Origin: Cydia pomonella
Taxonomy: Eukaryota; Arthropoda; Insecta; Lepidoptera; Tortricidae
DNA: 64,000 bases
Direction: 5' to 3'
Assembly: GCF_033807575.1 (NCBI RefSeq)
Contig: NC_084721.1
Span: 2,294,001 to 2,358,000, forward strand
Shown here: positions 39,101-46,018 of the stretch, one piece after another
How positions within the stretch are numbered: position 1 is the first letter of the stretch
Layout: the number at the start of each line of letters is the position of its first letter
Position numbers and translations under genes: made by a program
Notes under the pieces: model-generated
Told to the model about the DNA's origin: nothing
Databases searched by the model: none
The model's input: the letters and a program-made list of their open reading frames with translations, nothing else

Positions 39101-42100
39101 TCTCACGCTCTCGCTCTGTTAATTTGCGAGCGAGAGCAAGATATTACCTAGTCATCCTCATTCAGATCTCGAGATTTGCTCCTGAACTAAAGGAACTAAA
39201 GGACCTAAAAGAGCGAACTAGTTCGTTTGACCGATTGACCGAGATCGGAGCGCTCTTTTTAAAGACCGAGCGGGCACAACTCTACCCGATATCGATATTC
39301 GCGCATCGCTCCGTCCGATGTTTGAGCGAGACTATGCTATACACGTGTTTTTAATTTATTTGCAAATGTTACTAATTAACTGACCTGCCCGCAAAATGCC
39401 TCCTCGAGTGCGGTATACGAGTATATATGCTTGTCAGAGTACTCGTGATCATTGCGGTCATTGAACGGCCTTTTTCATTGTTTCCCATCATGCTTCTCTA
39501 TTTATTGCCTACCGCACGCACAGATTAAATAAAGATAGATTAGATAAACGACCATACTCGGGACTTAAAAGATAACTCGTATAGTGGTTAACGGCTATGT
39601 ATGATGAACCCTCGTGGACGTCAGCTGCCGCTCCGGTGGTTGGTTGGGGAATGGCAGCCACCGAAACACGTAAAAAAATATTGTCATCGCCTCCCGTTTG
39701 ATACATTGTCAGGTGATAGTTTAGATGCTATTGTTAATTTAAAAAATCGTCAGCCGGTTGTATCGCGGTGGACGGTCTTTCCACAACTAAACTATGCATC
39801 ATCTGACAAAGTATCAGCCGGGAGGCTCTATGACTGACGATATATGCTCTTGGCCCGCGCGGTCTATAAAAACTAGTAGAGTTGTTCAAATGTAGACTCA
39901 AATAAGCAGAGTTCCTGCCAACACTAATTGATCAACGTTAATAGAAAGAAAGAAAGAAGCTTCGGCAGCTACCATTCCATACAGAGCTGCCTAATGCAAG
40001 CGACTGGAGAATTGATTTATTTCGTGCGTGAGACGTTATCTACATCGGTCTTTGCGTGCACCATCCATTGACCTTTCTGATAAAGTTGGTTATGTAAATT
40101 CTTAACATTTCGTTCGCTAGATTAGGCGTAATTACCGATTTTTAACCCATTCACCGCTATTACGACACGTTATCTTTGTGCCTCTCTTTCGCTACATACC
40201 GAGAAATCCATGTTATCGTCTACGGCCGTAGCTCAGCGGTGAATTTAAAGAAAGGATAACTACGCCCCATAGGTGACGCAAACTATTGTTAACGCAATTT
40301 AACAGCTAAAGTAAAAAAAACTATAACTCCCTAGGGAGAGTAGAGTAGTTATAGTTTTTTTTTTCACAATCCATAACTCCCGCGGCAACAATATAAGCGT
40401 TTGTCCTTAAGTACACATTCAAACTTGCGTGAAGTAAGATCTTTTTCGATCAAGTGTGATGAAAATATGTCAAAACGTCACTCAAAGTAAGTAGAAGATT
40501 TCTCGATATGTTTCACTTCATACCGAAGAGAATCACCGAGAGCAAGCGTCGGCGGACCGACGCAGAATCTTTTTTGCAGATGTTCGACTTAAATTACGCG
40601 AGTGACCCGTTTTATCATATTTTTTTCTTAACTGTGACGCTCTCGGTAGTTGACGTAACTAATAAATTTCTTTTTCTCCAAACATGCACAGGCCCCGGCG
40701 AGAGCTATACGGACTACGTGGCCACACGGTGGTACCGGGCCCCAGAACTGCTGGTCGGCGACACGCAATACAGCGCGCCTGTCGACGTGTGGGCCATCGG
40801 TATGATAATATTTACTAATAACATTTTCCACCAACATGCACAGGCCCTAAAGCTACACTAAGTGGCTACACGCTGGTACCGGGCCCCAGAACTGCTGGTC
40901 GGCGACACGCAATACAGCGCGCCTGTCGACGTGTGGGCCATCGGTATGATATTTACTAATAACATTTTCCACCAACATGCACAGGCCCTAAAGCTACACT
41001 GACTAAGTGGCTACACGCTGGTACCAGGCGCCAGAACTGCTGGTCGGTGACACGCAGTACAGCGCGCCTGTCGACGTGTGGGCCATCGGTATGAGGTATT
41101 TACTAATAACACTTTCCACCAACATGCACAGGCCCTAGAGTTACACTGACTAAGTGGCTACACGCTGGTACCAGGCGCCAGAACTGCTGGTCGGCGACAC
41201 GCAATACAGCGCGCCTGTCGACGTGTGGGCCATCGGTATGATAATATTTACTAATAACATTTTCCACCAACATGCACAGGCCCTAAAGCTACACTAAGTG
41301 GCTACACGCTAGTACCGGGCCCCAGAACTGCTGGTCGGCGACACGCAATACAGCGCGCCTGTCGACGTGTGGGCCATCGGTATGAGGTATTTACTAATAA
41401 CACTTTCCACCAACATGCACAGGCCCTAGAGTTACACTGACTAAGTGGCTACACGCTGGTACCAGGCGCCAGAACTGCTGGTCGGTGACACGCAGTACAG
41501 CGTGTCTGTTGACGTGTGGGCCATCGGTATGAGATAGGTATTTACAGCGTGGGTACAGCTTGCTGTATTTAACTTAAATTTAACTTAAATCCAGCAAGCT
41601 GTACCCGACGAGTTAACGACAGTCATTCGCATGTTCTAAAGAAACTTTGACAGATCTTCTATTATAAATTACAAGGTTCTAAATAACATAGAGTAATTTC
41701 AGGAAACAGTACCTTTTCATTATAATAATATTTATTACTGTTAGTGCTTGAGAAAGGAGACCTAGACTATCCGTTACATGTCGCGCGAGTGACTGAAACA
41801 CGTGAGGAAAATGGTAAATTTCGAGGTAATATGACACTTTTAGGTTTTTTTGTTTTAAAGGTATTAAAGTTAACGCCTGAATATTTACACATAGCAATCT
41901 CTCCAGGCTGCGTGTTTGCTGAACTGCTGTCAAGCGAGGCGCTATGGCCAGGCAAGAGTGACTTAGACCAGCTGTACCTGATCCGAAAGACCCTGGGCGA
42001 CCTGCTGCCGAGGCACATGACTATATTCTCGCAGAACACGTTCTTTCAGGTACGTACAGTCTTGATGTCATTGTTCGTCACTGTTCGAAAAACTTTGCAA

Positions 42101-45100
42101 CCACTGTCAAATTGTGTCCCTTTCTGACAAAATGACGGGCAGGTACACTCGATTATCAACTGTTTGTTAGATTTGGCAGACCTTTATGATTAACGCCATT
42201 AGAAATTTAAAATAGTGCAATGATCTGGTGGTAAACAAATTACAATCTAGCCGAGAATTTTAGCCTTCTTTAGCTGGATGTCAACCCAAAACAAGTGGAT
42301 GTTGTGACAAGACAGTCGACAGTCCTTGCCGATACCCCGATACACAATAGTATAAGTGGAATATGTCGGTTAATTTTATGTTACTTTTTTAATTCAGGTA
42401 ATATATCCGACCTACCTAGTGATTTCACATTTTAATGTAATATTCCAGCCCACGACCGCGATTCTCCTATATTTTAAATTATTCGTGTATTACAGGGTAT
42501 GGCGCTACCAGAACCCACTACACTAGAGCCTCTAGAATCAAAACTACCACAAAGATACGCCCACAATGAACTCGTTATAGACTTCTTAAAGGTAAGACAG
42601 GCTTACACTACCAGCTAGCACGACTTGCTTTCTCGCGCGCGACTCCGTACATCTAGCGCGACTTCAACGCGCGAGAACGCAAGTCGTGCTGGCCGGACTG
42701 AGATGTCGTTTACTAGCTTGGATTACATACTTACCTCTAACCTCCTGACCTGAGACCCAAAATCAGTTATTTTGTTTTTAACACATCTATAAAAGCATCG
42801 ACGATATCATCGGCCTCTGAACTCCCAGCATTTCGATTTTTTTAATACCTTTAATATCTGCCGACGCGATATCGCAACAATGGTAGACGGTAGATGGTTA
42901 AAGCCTCCGCTTATTTACCTTTAACCCTCTGAAAGACATTACTAGATGGTGCTGTCTTTGTTAACTTAACTGTTAATAACATTCCAGAAATGCCTGGACA
43001 AAGACCCGATGATGCGGTGGACGTGCGAGCAGCTCCTCCGGCACGCCATCTTCGAGAACTTCCTCTTCACCGTACCCAACTCCGAGCAAACCGATTACGA
43101 GCGTCTGCGGAGGGCACAGGTACTAACACACTTTACTAAACAACGGATCTTACGTCGTTGCAATAAGGTTTAGAAATGCCTGGACAAAGACCGGGTGATG
43201 CGGTGGACGTGCGAGCAGCTCCTCCGGCACGTATGATTAATGTCAAACCTCTATAAAAATATCACATTTATAATGACACTCTCGCTTTGTTGTTGAAGTC
43301 GATGCAAAGTTTGTTTAGACGGAAATTATGACGTTTAAATAACACTTGCACAGTCTGAGCCTCAGATCATAGAAGTCTGAGCTATCAAATTCGCTGCCAA
43401 CTTAGCTTGGTCTAACCCTATGGTTCTGAATGACTGATAATCTCCCTTATTCTAGCTCGATTTCCTACATCCCGAAGGGACCAAAAGTCCATAACCATGC
43501 GATCTTAATGAAAGAGAGGAACTGAAGCTTTACAAGAAAGTTGTGATTTGAATTCTTCGGCGTTTGACTTGAGGTGAATTATTGTGCAATATTGGTAGTG
43601 GGTAGGTATTTTGTAGACGTTTTTGGAAGTAAATCGTTATTATAGAAATATGTTGAGCCCTAATAACTGTCTAATAAGTAATATAATCTTATTAGTTCAT
43701 CTAGTGTTACCGTTAGACAATATAGAGCTGTATTGGTAATATCTTCTTATTAATTGTAATTGTTCTTTATGACCTTTTTTCGACATTTGATATATAGTCG
43801 ACAAAACAAGTTTGTCAGTAGAAAAAGGCGCGAATTTCAAATTTTCTATAGGGCTTCATGCCAATTTTTTTTTAAATTTGCCGCTTTTTCTACTGACGGA
43901 AATGGCTTGACAGACTATTCATTTCTTTATTAAATTTGCTGCTTATTCCTCGTTCCTATAATATAGAAATTTGTAGTAGGTATCGCTTGCAAAACGTATC
44001 TGTTTGAGAAAAATTGGTTTAGTATTCGATTTAAAGTATCTAACAATTTTTTAGTATTTGGGTAAATAACGTAAAAAACTTCGCTAGCGTTCGACCGAAA
44101 ACCTACTTATCTGCCTGTCATCTGTTGCCAGATCCGGTGAATGCGCCCCTAAGGGTGCCTACTGATTACTATTTCGCCGGACGATATCGGCCTGTCAGTT
44201 ATTCGCGATTGTCAGCTTTTGCGAATAACTGACAGGCCGATATCGTCCGGCGAACTGGTAATCAGTAGGCAAATGTATAGCGCGTTTGCTAGATTTGGAC
44301 GCGTTCAGTCAGCGTCAGTTTACAACTTTGAACTTTTCATTCGTGTGACTTAAGACTGATGTGACGTCGGAAAGTTTCCGAAATTGCGAAATTTCCACAA
44401 AGTTTTCTTCTTATCCTGTGAAAAATTCCTGAAATATCCGGAAACTTTTTGAAAAGTTGCACATCTGTACTTGTGAGCACGAGTCCGGAACGGAGGGAAG
44501 CGTTTTGAATGAGGGATTGAGGGAGCATATTTTAAATATTTTTTTGAGAACACAAAGTTAAAAAAAAAAAATATTTGCGTCAGTGTTGTCACCTGTGAGG
44601 GCTGTGAGTTTTAAAAGCGCTGATCGCTGCGCGCCATATTTAAATAAGTTCCAAAAAGCGCTAGATTTCTCTAGAGTAGAGGATATTGACTTGACGATAA
44701 CCTAAGACCCCCTCTCCCCTTTGACCAAGCGTGGTATTTTGAGCCCCCTTCCTCCTAAACGGGTTAAGTAGTATGAAGGGTACGTTCCCAATAACTGTAT
44801 CTTTAGGTATTTCAATAAAAGTAAACAAACAATTTATACATTTTACATTTATTGGTTAACCAGTCAATTACAAAACCGCCTGGATCTGTCACCGAACGAG
44901 CTGATTTTAACCTACATTATTTGATCATCTACTTAATGTTTTCATCTACCCTCAACTGGTTTAAGGAGTCATTTGAGGGTAGATTTTGTTTACTTTTATT
45001 TAAATATCTAAAGAAACAGAGTATAAGAGTAGGTAGCCTATACTAGTGGGGCGACACTCCTTTCGGTCATTCTCGGCTCAGCATTGCTCCGAGCAATTAT

Positions 45101-45910
45101 TAGGGTTGGCTCAACTTGACGTCCCTTTCCGTGGTCGACCGCAGATAACATAATGACTTGAATTTTGATAATCCTAAATAGCCGAAAGGGCCATACATAC
45201 ATTAGAACTTGGACAGCATGATTTGTCCCTGCATCGCTGTCAAACTTAGGTTTTGTAGGAAGTGTAATAGTTGTTTCCATCTACAAATCTTAGGGCAGAA
45301 TTGTATTCCAATAAATTATTTTGGATTATACGAGAAGAACATGTTACACTACTTTTAGGGGACCTGTAATGACCATATTTTTGTAAATATTGAATTGAAA
45401 ATATCTTTTGGCATTGGCACACGTCACGTGACCAAACTCGAAACGTCATTGAAGATTCTGATAACGTCACAACTCTCGGATTGACACTGTTGACAGTTAG
45501 GCGATAAACAACAAGTGACAAATGTCAGTTGACAGTTCGTATCTTCTACGTGTGTATGTAGTTGTGTCAAATCGTAAACTGTGACGTCACACAATTTTCA
45601 AAGAGCGTTTTGGGTGCGAAAGCATCTGTCAGAATATATTTTGTTAATTTAACATATTTAAAGCCGTTTTTAGTATAAAAGTTGAATTTTAGGGCAACTT
45701 TTAGTTAATATAGAACGTAATACAAGCGTTTCAAAAAATTGGAAATAACCCTATTTCTGTATGGTACTTAGTGCTATTATTTATTCTGTGCCAATACGCA
45801 TGTTCGCACAGGTGCAGTCGTCGCCCCTGCTCCCGCAGCTGGCCGTGGAGCGCGCGGCGCCGGCGCGCGGCAAGAAGGAGGACGCGCGCGCGCACCTCCC
45901 CACCATCTGA
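10872..45910 (+). CDS. CDKL1: Cyclin-dependent kinase-like protein (CDKL1/4 type), 5' partial
   Basis: This is a serine/threonine kinase of the CDKL (CMGC) group. The exons I propose are 10872-10991, 24967-25132, 40692-40799, 41907-42049, 42496-42591, 42988-43119 and 45812-45910. All have AG/GT borders and together make 864 nt (287 codons plus stop) in one frame. Motifs in order are KHPNLVNLIEVFRRKRKLHL (alphaC to beta5), FEYCDHTVL (hinge), CIHRDVKPEN (catalytic loop), CDFGFAR (DFG), YTDYVATRWYRAPELL (MAPK-like TDY and APE), VDVWAIG and LWPGKSDLDQLYLIRKTLGD. The glycine loop and catalytic lysine are not in the window. The C-terminal tail after the kinase domain is short and ends in a basic and alanine-rich segment. 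Family precedent places CDKL1-type kinases in ciliary or cytoplasmic roles; the substrate is unknown. Two of its exons are amplified in tandem and two more have partial copies. CDKL1/4 assignment is from remembered family motifs. Confidence 0.9.
12580..12815. repeat. Dispersed repeat ending in TTTTTGCGTCGGGGGTT
   Basis: A non-coding block containing AACTGCTGGATCGATTTC and ending ACCCCTCTTTTTGCGTCGGG. It resembles a frequent lepidopteran interspersed repeat from memory. No second copy was noticed in this window. Confidence 0.4.
13250..13524 (-). mobile_element. SINE with tRNA-like head, full copy
   Basis: Read on the minus strand it starts GACGACCGGTTTGGCCTAGT, has an A-box-like TGGCCTAGTGGG, a B-box GGTTCAAATCC, then an AT-rich body and a repeated ATTT tail. 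The two boxes show derivation from a tRNA gene transcribed by RNA polymerase III. ACGTTTA-like sequence on both sides may be the target-site duplication. Other copies lie at 2575, 19,521, 21,328, 22,658 and 25,365. Confidence 0.85.
14716..14998. repeat. Two-copy tandem repeat, 143-bp unit
   Basis: AAACCATAACCCGTT occurs at 14716 and 14859, and both copies continue through GGTCACACGTGAGT and GAAACCGGAATGGGCTTCCG with a few differences. It is non-coding. The spacing is nearly the same as that of the two exon arrays. Confidence 0.9.
16064..16190. mobile_element. Hairpin MITE with TACAGTCAGCGTCAAATAC ends
   Basis: The two halves are nearly perfect inverted repeats: TACAGTCAGCGTCAAATACT then TTTGTAGCA and AAATAGTTCGGTAC, each with its complement in the right half. 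A short AT-rich loop lies around 16,120. No coding capacity. Confidence 0.9.
16215..16380. mobile_element. Possible mariner-type transposon end fragment
   Basis: The sequence CTACGAGGGTTGATTGAAAA followed by TTCGCGGCC resembles terminal repeats of mariner-like elements as I recall them. No transposase and no matching opposite end were found. Confidence 0.3.
16747..16968. mobile_element. Hairpin MITE, family TCTAAGGACGGGCC
   Basis: It has inverted ends TCTAAGGACGGGC and its complement, and long complementary arms around CAATCGTGCAGTCTAAC. It belongs to the same family as 4299-4532. The left arm carries an extra AATAATAAA-rich expansion at about 16,770-16,805. Confidence 0.85.
17260..17390. 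mobile_element. Hairpin MITE with GCCCGCGTAGCCAAC ends
   Basis: GCCCGCGTAGCCAAC at the left end is exactly complementary to the right end GTTGGCTACGCGGGC. Inner arms around GTAGCGAACG are partly complementary. It is non-coding and about 130 bp long. A separate set of short hairpins built from CACACATGCG lies just upstream at 17,045-17,115. Confidence 0.8.
18650..18702 (+). repeat. tRNA-like fragment, probably a SINE head
   Basis: It contains GCGGGTTCAAGTCCTGCCG, which fits a T-arm with B-box, following GGTTAGGAGCAACGGATTGCGG. There is no full cloverleaf (no acceptor stem pairing and no clear D-arm), so a functional tRNA is unlikely. Confidence 0.5.
19205..19455. repeat. Dispersed repeat family B, copy 1
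   Basis: The blocks CCCTTTCGGCTATTTAGGGT and AATAATTGCTCGGAGC are shared with copies at 29,895-30,095 (same strand) and 45,050-45,232 (opposite strand). It is non-coding and ends near a TTCGCCCC block, with GGGGCGACACTCC in the inverted copy. Confidence 0.75.
19521..19593 (+). mobile_element. SINE with tRNA-like head, internally deleted copy
   Basis: It has the GACGACCGGTTTGGCCTAGT head and B-box region but jumps from GGTCCCGGGT directly to the ATTT tail. The body of the element is missing. Confidence 0.75.
20814..20941. mobile_element. Hairpin MITE with AGGCCTACTACCGCG ends
   Basis: The left arm GGCCTACTACCGCGAAACGC and a downstream TATCTGCCTCT block are complementary to AGAGGCAGATA and GCGTTTCGCGGTAGGCC-like sequence at the right. 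The loop is AT-rich. The open frame that crosses it is a chance frame. Confidence 0.8.
21328..21590 (-). mobile_element. SINE with tRNA-like head, full copy
   Basis: Same family as 13,250-13,524. The minus strand has the GACGACCGGTCTGGCCTCGT head, B-box GGTTCAAATCC, AT-rich middle and repeated ATTT tail. It is slightly diverged from the other copies. Confidence 0.85.
21690..22075. repeat. Dispersed repeat family A, copy 2
   Basis: It shares GATAAGGACAACTGCAGCTT and the AAAATCGAGGTTTTG and TTTCTCCTCCAAAA blocks with the copies at 1815 and 24,385. It also shares the leading AATATCTCCGTC segment with the 24,385 copy. Confidence 0.7.
22357..22508. mobile_element. Hairpin MITE, family CAGTGTTGGCCGAACG
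   Basis: Left end CAGTGTTGGCCGAACGCTAA and right end TTAACGTTCGACCAACACTG are inverted copies, and the arms continue inward through ATTGAAAATTA blocks. Relatives are at 26,333-26,432 (half), 29,215-29,340 and around 37,741-38,878. Confidence 0.9.
22658..23035 (+). mobile_element. SINE with tRNA-like head, interrupted by a LINE 3' end
   Basis: The SINE is of the 13,250 family on the plus strand. At 22,915-23,000 it carries an 86-bp insertion ending in GTGCAATAAAGAATTTTATT and repeated ATT units. The insertion is flanked by TAATGTCCT at 22,906-22,914 and 23,001-23,009, a nine-base target-site duplication. The SINE tail continues after it. Confidence 0.9.
23633..23880. mobile_element. Hairpin element, uninterrupted relative of 37,774-38,405
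   Basis: The ends carry GATTTTTGAATTTCGAGCGC and the complementary GAAATTCAAAAATCGGCC. The inside matches the middle layer of the 37.7-38.4 kb nest but lacks the 371-bp inner insertion, so this copy shows the empty site after AATTTAAATGCCTA. Confidence 0.8.
24385..24870. repeat. Dispersed repeat family A, copy 3
   Basis: It shares GATAAGGACAACTGCAGCTT, AAATCGAGGTTTCG and TTTCCTCCTCCAAAA with the copies at 1815 and 21,690, and ends at GTTTGTATGGAAAAAA-like sequence about 100 bp before the kinase exon. Confidence 0.7.
25365..25625 (-). mobile_element. SINE with tRNA-like head
   Basis: Same family as 13,250-13,524, read on the minus strand, with the head ending at ACCGGTCGTA. The head segment ACAAACCGGTCGTA is repeated at its outer edge, either a small duplication or part of the target site. 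Confidence 0.85.
25739..25830 (+). pseudogene. Damaged partial copy of the kinase catalytic-loop exon
   Basis: It matches both ends of exon 24967-25132: the acceptor side (CCAGGGGTGGCCAGAGCTCC, TCGAAGCA, ACAAGGCGTG) and the donor side (AGGATGATCAGTACGTAATA). About 100 bp in the middle, including the HRD and DFG codons, is missing. It lies about 770 bp downstream of its parent and carries several substitutions. Confidence 0.9.
26333..26432. mobile_element. Half of a CAGTGTTGGCCGAACG MITE
   Basis: It matches the left arm of the element at 22,357-22,508, starting CAGTGTTGGTCGAACG and running to TGAACCGTAAACTGTAACC. The right arm is absent. Confidence 0.8.
26542..26607 (+). other. Candidate 66-bp cassette exon in the kinase activation loop
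   Basis: It is preceded by a strong pyrimidine tract (CTCCTTTCCTCTCCAG) and followed by GTAACT. It starts and ends in the same phase as the intron it sits in (one base carried over), so inclusion adds 22 residues, SSSSDYSVHAMIPFGQDIRK and two more, between CDFGFARMI and the TDY segment without a frameshift. Insect and human CDKL kinases that I recall lack this insertion, so it could be an alternative exon or a chance match. Confidence 0.45.
27173..27260. mobile_element. Hairpin element with CATATCGTCGCTATACTTAC arms
   Basis: The left arm CATATCGTCGCTATACTTAC, then TCAACCTCGTATCT, is complementary to the right arm ending GTAAGTATAGCGACGATATG. The AT-rich centre is itself palindromic (ATAGATACGTATATAAG-like). 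It is about 88 bp and non-coding. Confidence 0.85.
28156..28287. mobile_element. Hairpin element with CTGTGGCCCTAGTGAAAAAG arms
   Basis: The first 40 bases, through GGGTACAAGTCTCTGGCAG, are an almost perfect complement of the last 40, with an inner loop at about 28,200-28,240. It is non-coding; the frame that crosses its right arm is a by-product. Confidence 0.9.
28436..28623 (+). mobile_element. Dispersed element family C (SINE-like), copy 1
   Basis: It begins in a TGTTG repeat and runs through CCTGCCGGTGAGTAAGGTTG, GGCAACGCGCATGTAACTCC and TACCATCAGGCGGGCCGTAT to an A-rich tail. Two inverted copies lie at 37,550-37,725 and 47,042-47,126. Confidence 0.75.
29215..29340. mobile_element. Hairpin MITE, family CAGTGTTGGCCGAACG
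   Basis: The inverted ends are CAGTGTTGGCCGAACGTTAA and its exact complement. Arms continue with TTAGAATTGACC and AACCATTACAAATT. It is a shorter version of the element at 22,357-22,508. Confidence 0.92.
29722..29841. mobile_element. Hairpin MITE, family D (TTAGACCAAGTGATTTTATAG)
   Basis: It has complementary ends around GTTAGACCAA / TTGGTCTAAC with internal GCCCAGACTGTGCAAGT and AATTATGA. Related copies occur at about 43,330-43,440, 48,706-48,861 and 52,015-52,133. Confidence 0.65.
29895..30095. repeat. Dispersed repeat family B, copy 2
   Basis: It shares ATCCCTTTCGGCCATTTAGG and AATAATTGCTCGGAGC with the copies at 19,205 and 45,050, and ends at AGTGTCGCCCC. Confidence 0.75.
30400..30520. 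mobile_element. Hairpin MITE, family AAAAATATGTACATAC
   Basis: Its complementary halves are built around AAAAATATGTA and TACATATTTTTGGCAC, with ATATATAGGCAATAAGGTCG in the middle. Relatives are at 47,378-47,511 and, interrupted by a SINE, at about 2505-2790. Here the SINE insertion site is empty. Confidence 0.75.
31011..31990. repeat. Minisatellite-like array, about 163-bp units, five copies
   Basis: CTCGTTGCAACACGTGAGC begins units at 31,011, 31,355, 31,518, 31,680 and 31,844, spaced 162-164 bp except for the first gap (344 bp). The larger gap holds an extra direct repeat of about 79 bp (TGCCGGGACCCCCTCGGCGG at 31,177 and 31,256). Units share AAACGCTCTATATTGTTAAC and TAGTAGGGCATCTTAGCCTC. 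No protein is supported. Confidence 0.9.
32703..32860. other. Two adjacent perfect hairpins with identical loops
   Basis: Hairpin 1 spans 32,703-32,779 with 36-base arms starting AGAAGATACGAGGACCTGCC. Hairpin 2 spans 32,782-32,860 with 37-base arms starting GCTGATAGCAATCACATAAA. I see no mismatch in either pair of arms. Each has the same five-base loop, TCAAT. They are two bases apart and their arm sequences are unrelated. No family relative was seen in the window. Confidence 0.9.
34509..34908. mobile_element. Element with TTTTCATCACACTTG inverted ends
   Basis: Left end TTTTTCATCACACTTGCGAA and right end CAAGCAAGTGTGATGAAAA are inverted. It contains a CAATCCATAACTCCCGCG block and a TTTGTCCTTCAGTACAC block. 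A related fragment lies at 40,310-40,470 (ATAACTCCCGCGGCAACAAT). It is non-coding. Confidence 0.7.
35080..35215 (-). repeat. Inverted fragment of the 60,275-61,313 repeat
   Basis: It carries the complements of GCGCGAGTCCGACTCGC-like, GAACGAGATCTAGTAAGTAG and CCACCGAAAATTGGTTTGAA, all present in the long repeat near 60.3-61.3 kb. Confidence 0.8.
35539..35850. mobile_element. Element with TAGGGTTGCCATA inverted ends
   Basis: Left TAGGGTTGCCATACG and right TATGGCAACCCTA are inverted copies. The inside contains repeated CCCGG-rich words (CGTCCCGGTACGCCGGGACA) and is non-coding. Confidence 0.7.
35913..37546. mobile_element. 1.6-kb non-autonomous transposon with 23-bp terminal inverted repeats
   Basis: TACCGTAAAATGCTGCAACT plus TTG at the left and its complement at the right differ at one position. 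The interior is AT-rich and contains several further words resembling ACAACTTTGCCTG, but has no open frame above about 60 codons. It is larger than the other hairpin elements and lacks a transposase. It abuts a family-C element at its right end. Confidence 0.75.
37550..37725 (-). mobile_element. Dispersed element family C, inverted copy
   Basis: On the minus strand it reads CCTGCCGGTGAGTAAGGTTG through GGCAACGCGCATGTAACTCC to CACCGACGTAGTA, matching 28,436-28,623. The open frame across it is a shadow of the repeat. Confidence 0.75.
37741..38438. mobile_element. Three-layer nest of hairpin elements
   Basis: Outer layer: TTAACGTTCGGCCAACACTG at 37,748 pairs with AGCGTTGGCCGAACGTTAA near 38,410-38,430. 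Middle layer 37,774-38,405: GCCATTACTAG ends plus TTTTTGAATTTCGAGCGCTC and its complement. Inner layer 37,956-38,326: TCACTAGATAAGTT and TGCAATAGACAAATATGAAA with complements at the right. The 23,633-23,880 copy has the middle layer without the inner one. Confidence 0.85.
38439..38890. mobile_element. Interrupted CAGTGTTGGCCGAACG MITE arm with insertion
   Basis: The MITE arm runs to TTTGTAATGGTTATT at about 38,507 and appears to resume at TTATTGACCAATTGC near 38,840, ending GGCCAACACTG at about 38,878. The roughly 330 bp between (38,508-38,838) look like a separate insertion with GTTATT on both sides. Its content is not recognised. Confidence 0.5.
38900..39283. mobile_element. Non-autonomous element with 9-bp target-site duplication
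   Basis: ACCCGATAT flanks it at 38,891-38,899 and 39,284-39,292. Inside are inverted GGTCGGTC/GACCGA-type words, repeated ACTAAAGGAACTAAAGGACC words and a hairpin around GCGAGAGC. The short open frame inside is not a supported gene. The duplication length would suit a hAT-like element, but the ends are not clearly hAT. Confidence 0.6.
40692..41526 (+). repeat. Six-copy tandem array of the kinase activation-loop exon
   Basis: Copy 1 (40,692-40,799) is intact and encodes the TDY-to-WAIG segment. Copies 2-6 occupy 40,844-40,943, 40,985-41,088, 41,132-41,235, 41,280-41,379 and 41,423-41,526. The GTGTGGGCCATCG word recurs at 144-147 bp spacing. All copies keep an ATGCACAG acceptor and an ATCG|GTATGA donor. 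Copies 2-6 have lost the GESYTDY codons, carry a TAA just before GTGGCTACACGC in the kinase frame, and have changed length modulo three. They behave as pseudo-exons. Confidence 0.95.
41551..41606. repeat. Short hairpin after the exon array
   Basis: GGGTACAGCTTGCTG and its complement enclose a loop that contains AACTTAAATTTAACTTAAAT, itself a direct repeat. It lies within the intron, 25 bp after the last pseudo-exon. Confidence 0.8.
42612..42693. mobile_element. Hairpin element with AGCACGACTTGC arms
   Basis: AGCACGACTTGCTTTCTCGC pairs with GCGAGAACGCAAGTCGTGCT around a core containing TCTAGCGCGAC. A diverged relative is at 48,304-48,402. It lies in a kinase intron. Confidence 0.8.
43174..43230 (+). 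pseudogene. Partial copy of the kinase C-lobe exon
   Basis: It repeats the first 57 bases of exon 42988-43119, from AAATGCCTGGACAAAGACC to CTCCTCCGGCAC, with an AG just before it and three or so changes, then stops at GTATGATTAA. It lies about 55 bp after its parent. It encodes KCLDKDRVMRWTCEQLLRH and lacks the second half of the exon, although GTATGA could act as a donor. Confidence 0.9.
43795..43922. mobile_element. Hairpin MITE with TTTGTCAGTAGAAAAAGGCG arm
   Basis: The left arm TTTGTCAGTAGAAAAAGGCG pairs loosely with the right-hand CCGCTTTTTCTACTGACGGA. A closely similar copy lies at 46,495-46,622. It is in the large 3' intron of the kinase. Confidence 0.8.
44157..44270. mobile_element. 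Hairpin element with GCCTACTGATTAC ends
   Basis: Nearly perfect arms: GCCTACTGATTAC then TTCGCCGGACGATATCGGCC and TGTCAGTTATTCGC, with complements to the right. The loop is GATTGTCAGCTTTT. It is in the last kinase intron. Confidence 0.9.
45050..45232. repeat. Dispersed repeat family B, inverted copy
   Basis: It contains GCTCCGAGCAATTATTAGGG and CCTAAATAGCCGAAAGGG, the complements of the blocks at 19,205 and 29,895. Confidence 0.75.
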
Positions 45911-46018
45911 CTGCAGGGGCTGCCCGCGCTGCGCAAACCGTAGCTTAGCGACTACCGGGCCTGGCCGACATGTCAATAGGGAATAACGGAAAACTATAGG
46001 GGGCTAGCACAAATTGTA

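Larger units (their letters stand above)
25133..40691 (+). other. Kinase intron (about 15.6 kb), with a candidate cassette exon
   Basis: It lies between the DFG-encoding exon (donor GTACGT) and the activation-loop exon (acceptor ATGCACAG). It contains a damaged copy of the preceding exon, a candidate 66-bp cassette exon, a minisatellite-like array and many nested transposons, all listed separately. Between about 33,000 and 34,500, and about 39,300 and 40,400, I see only AT-rich DNA and weak repeat traces. Confidence 0.75.

Noticed and set aside
45731..45976. Antisense frame over the last kinase exon
   Set aside because: It is a GC-rich shadow of the plus-strand exon, which has the correct acceptor and frame.
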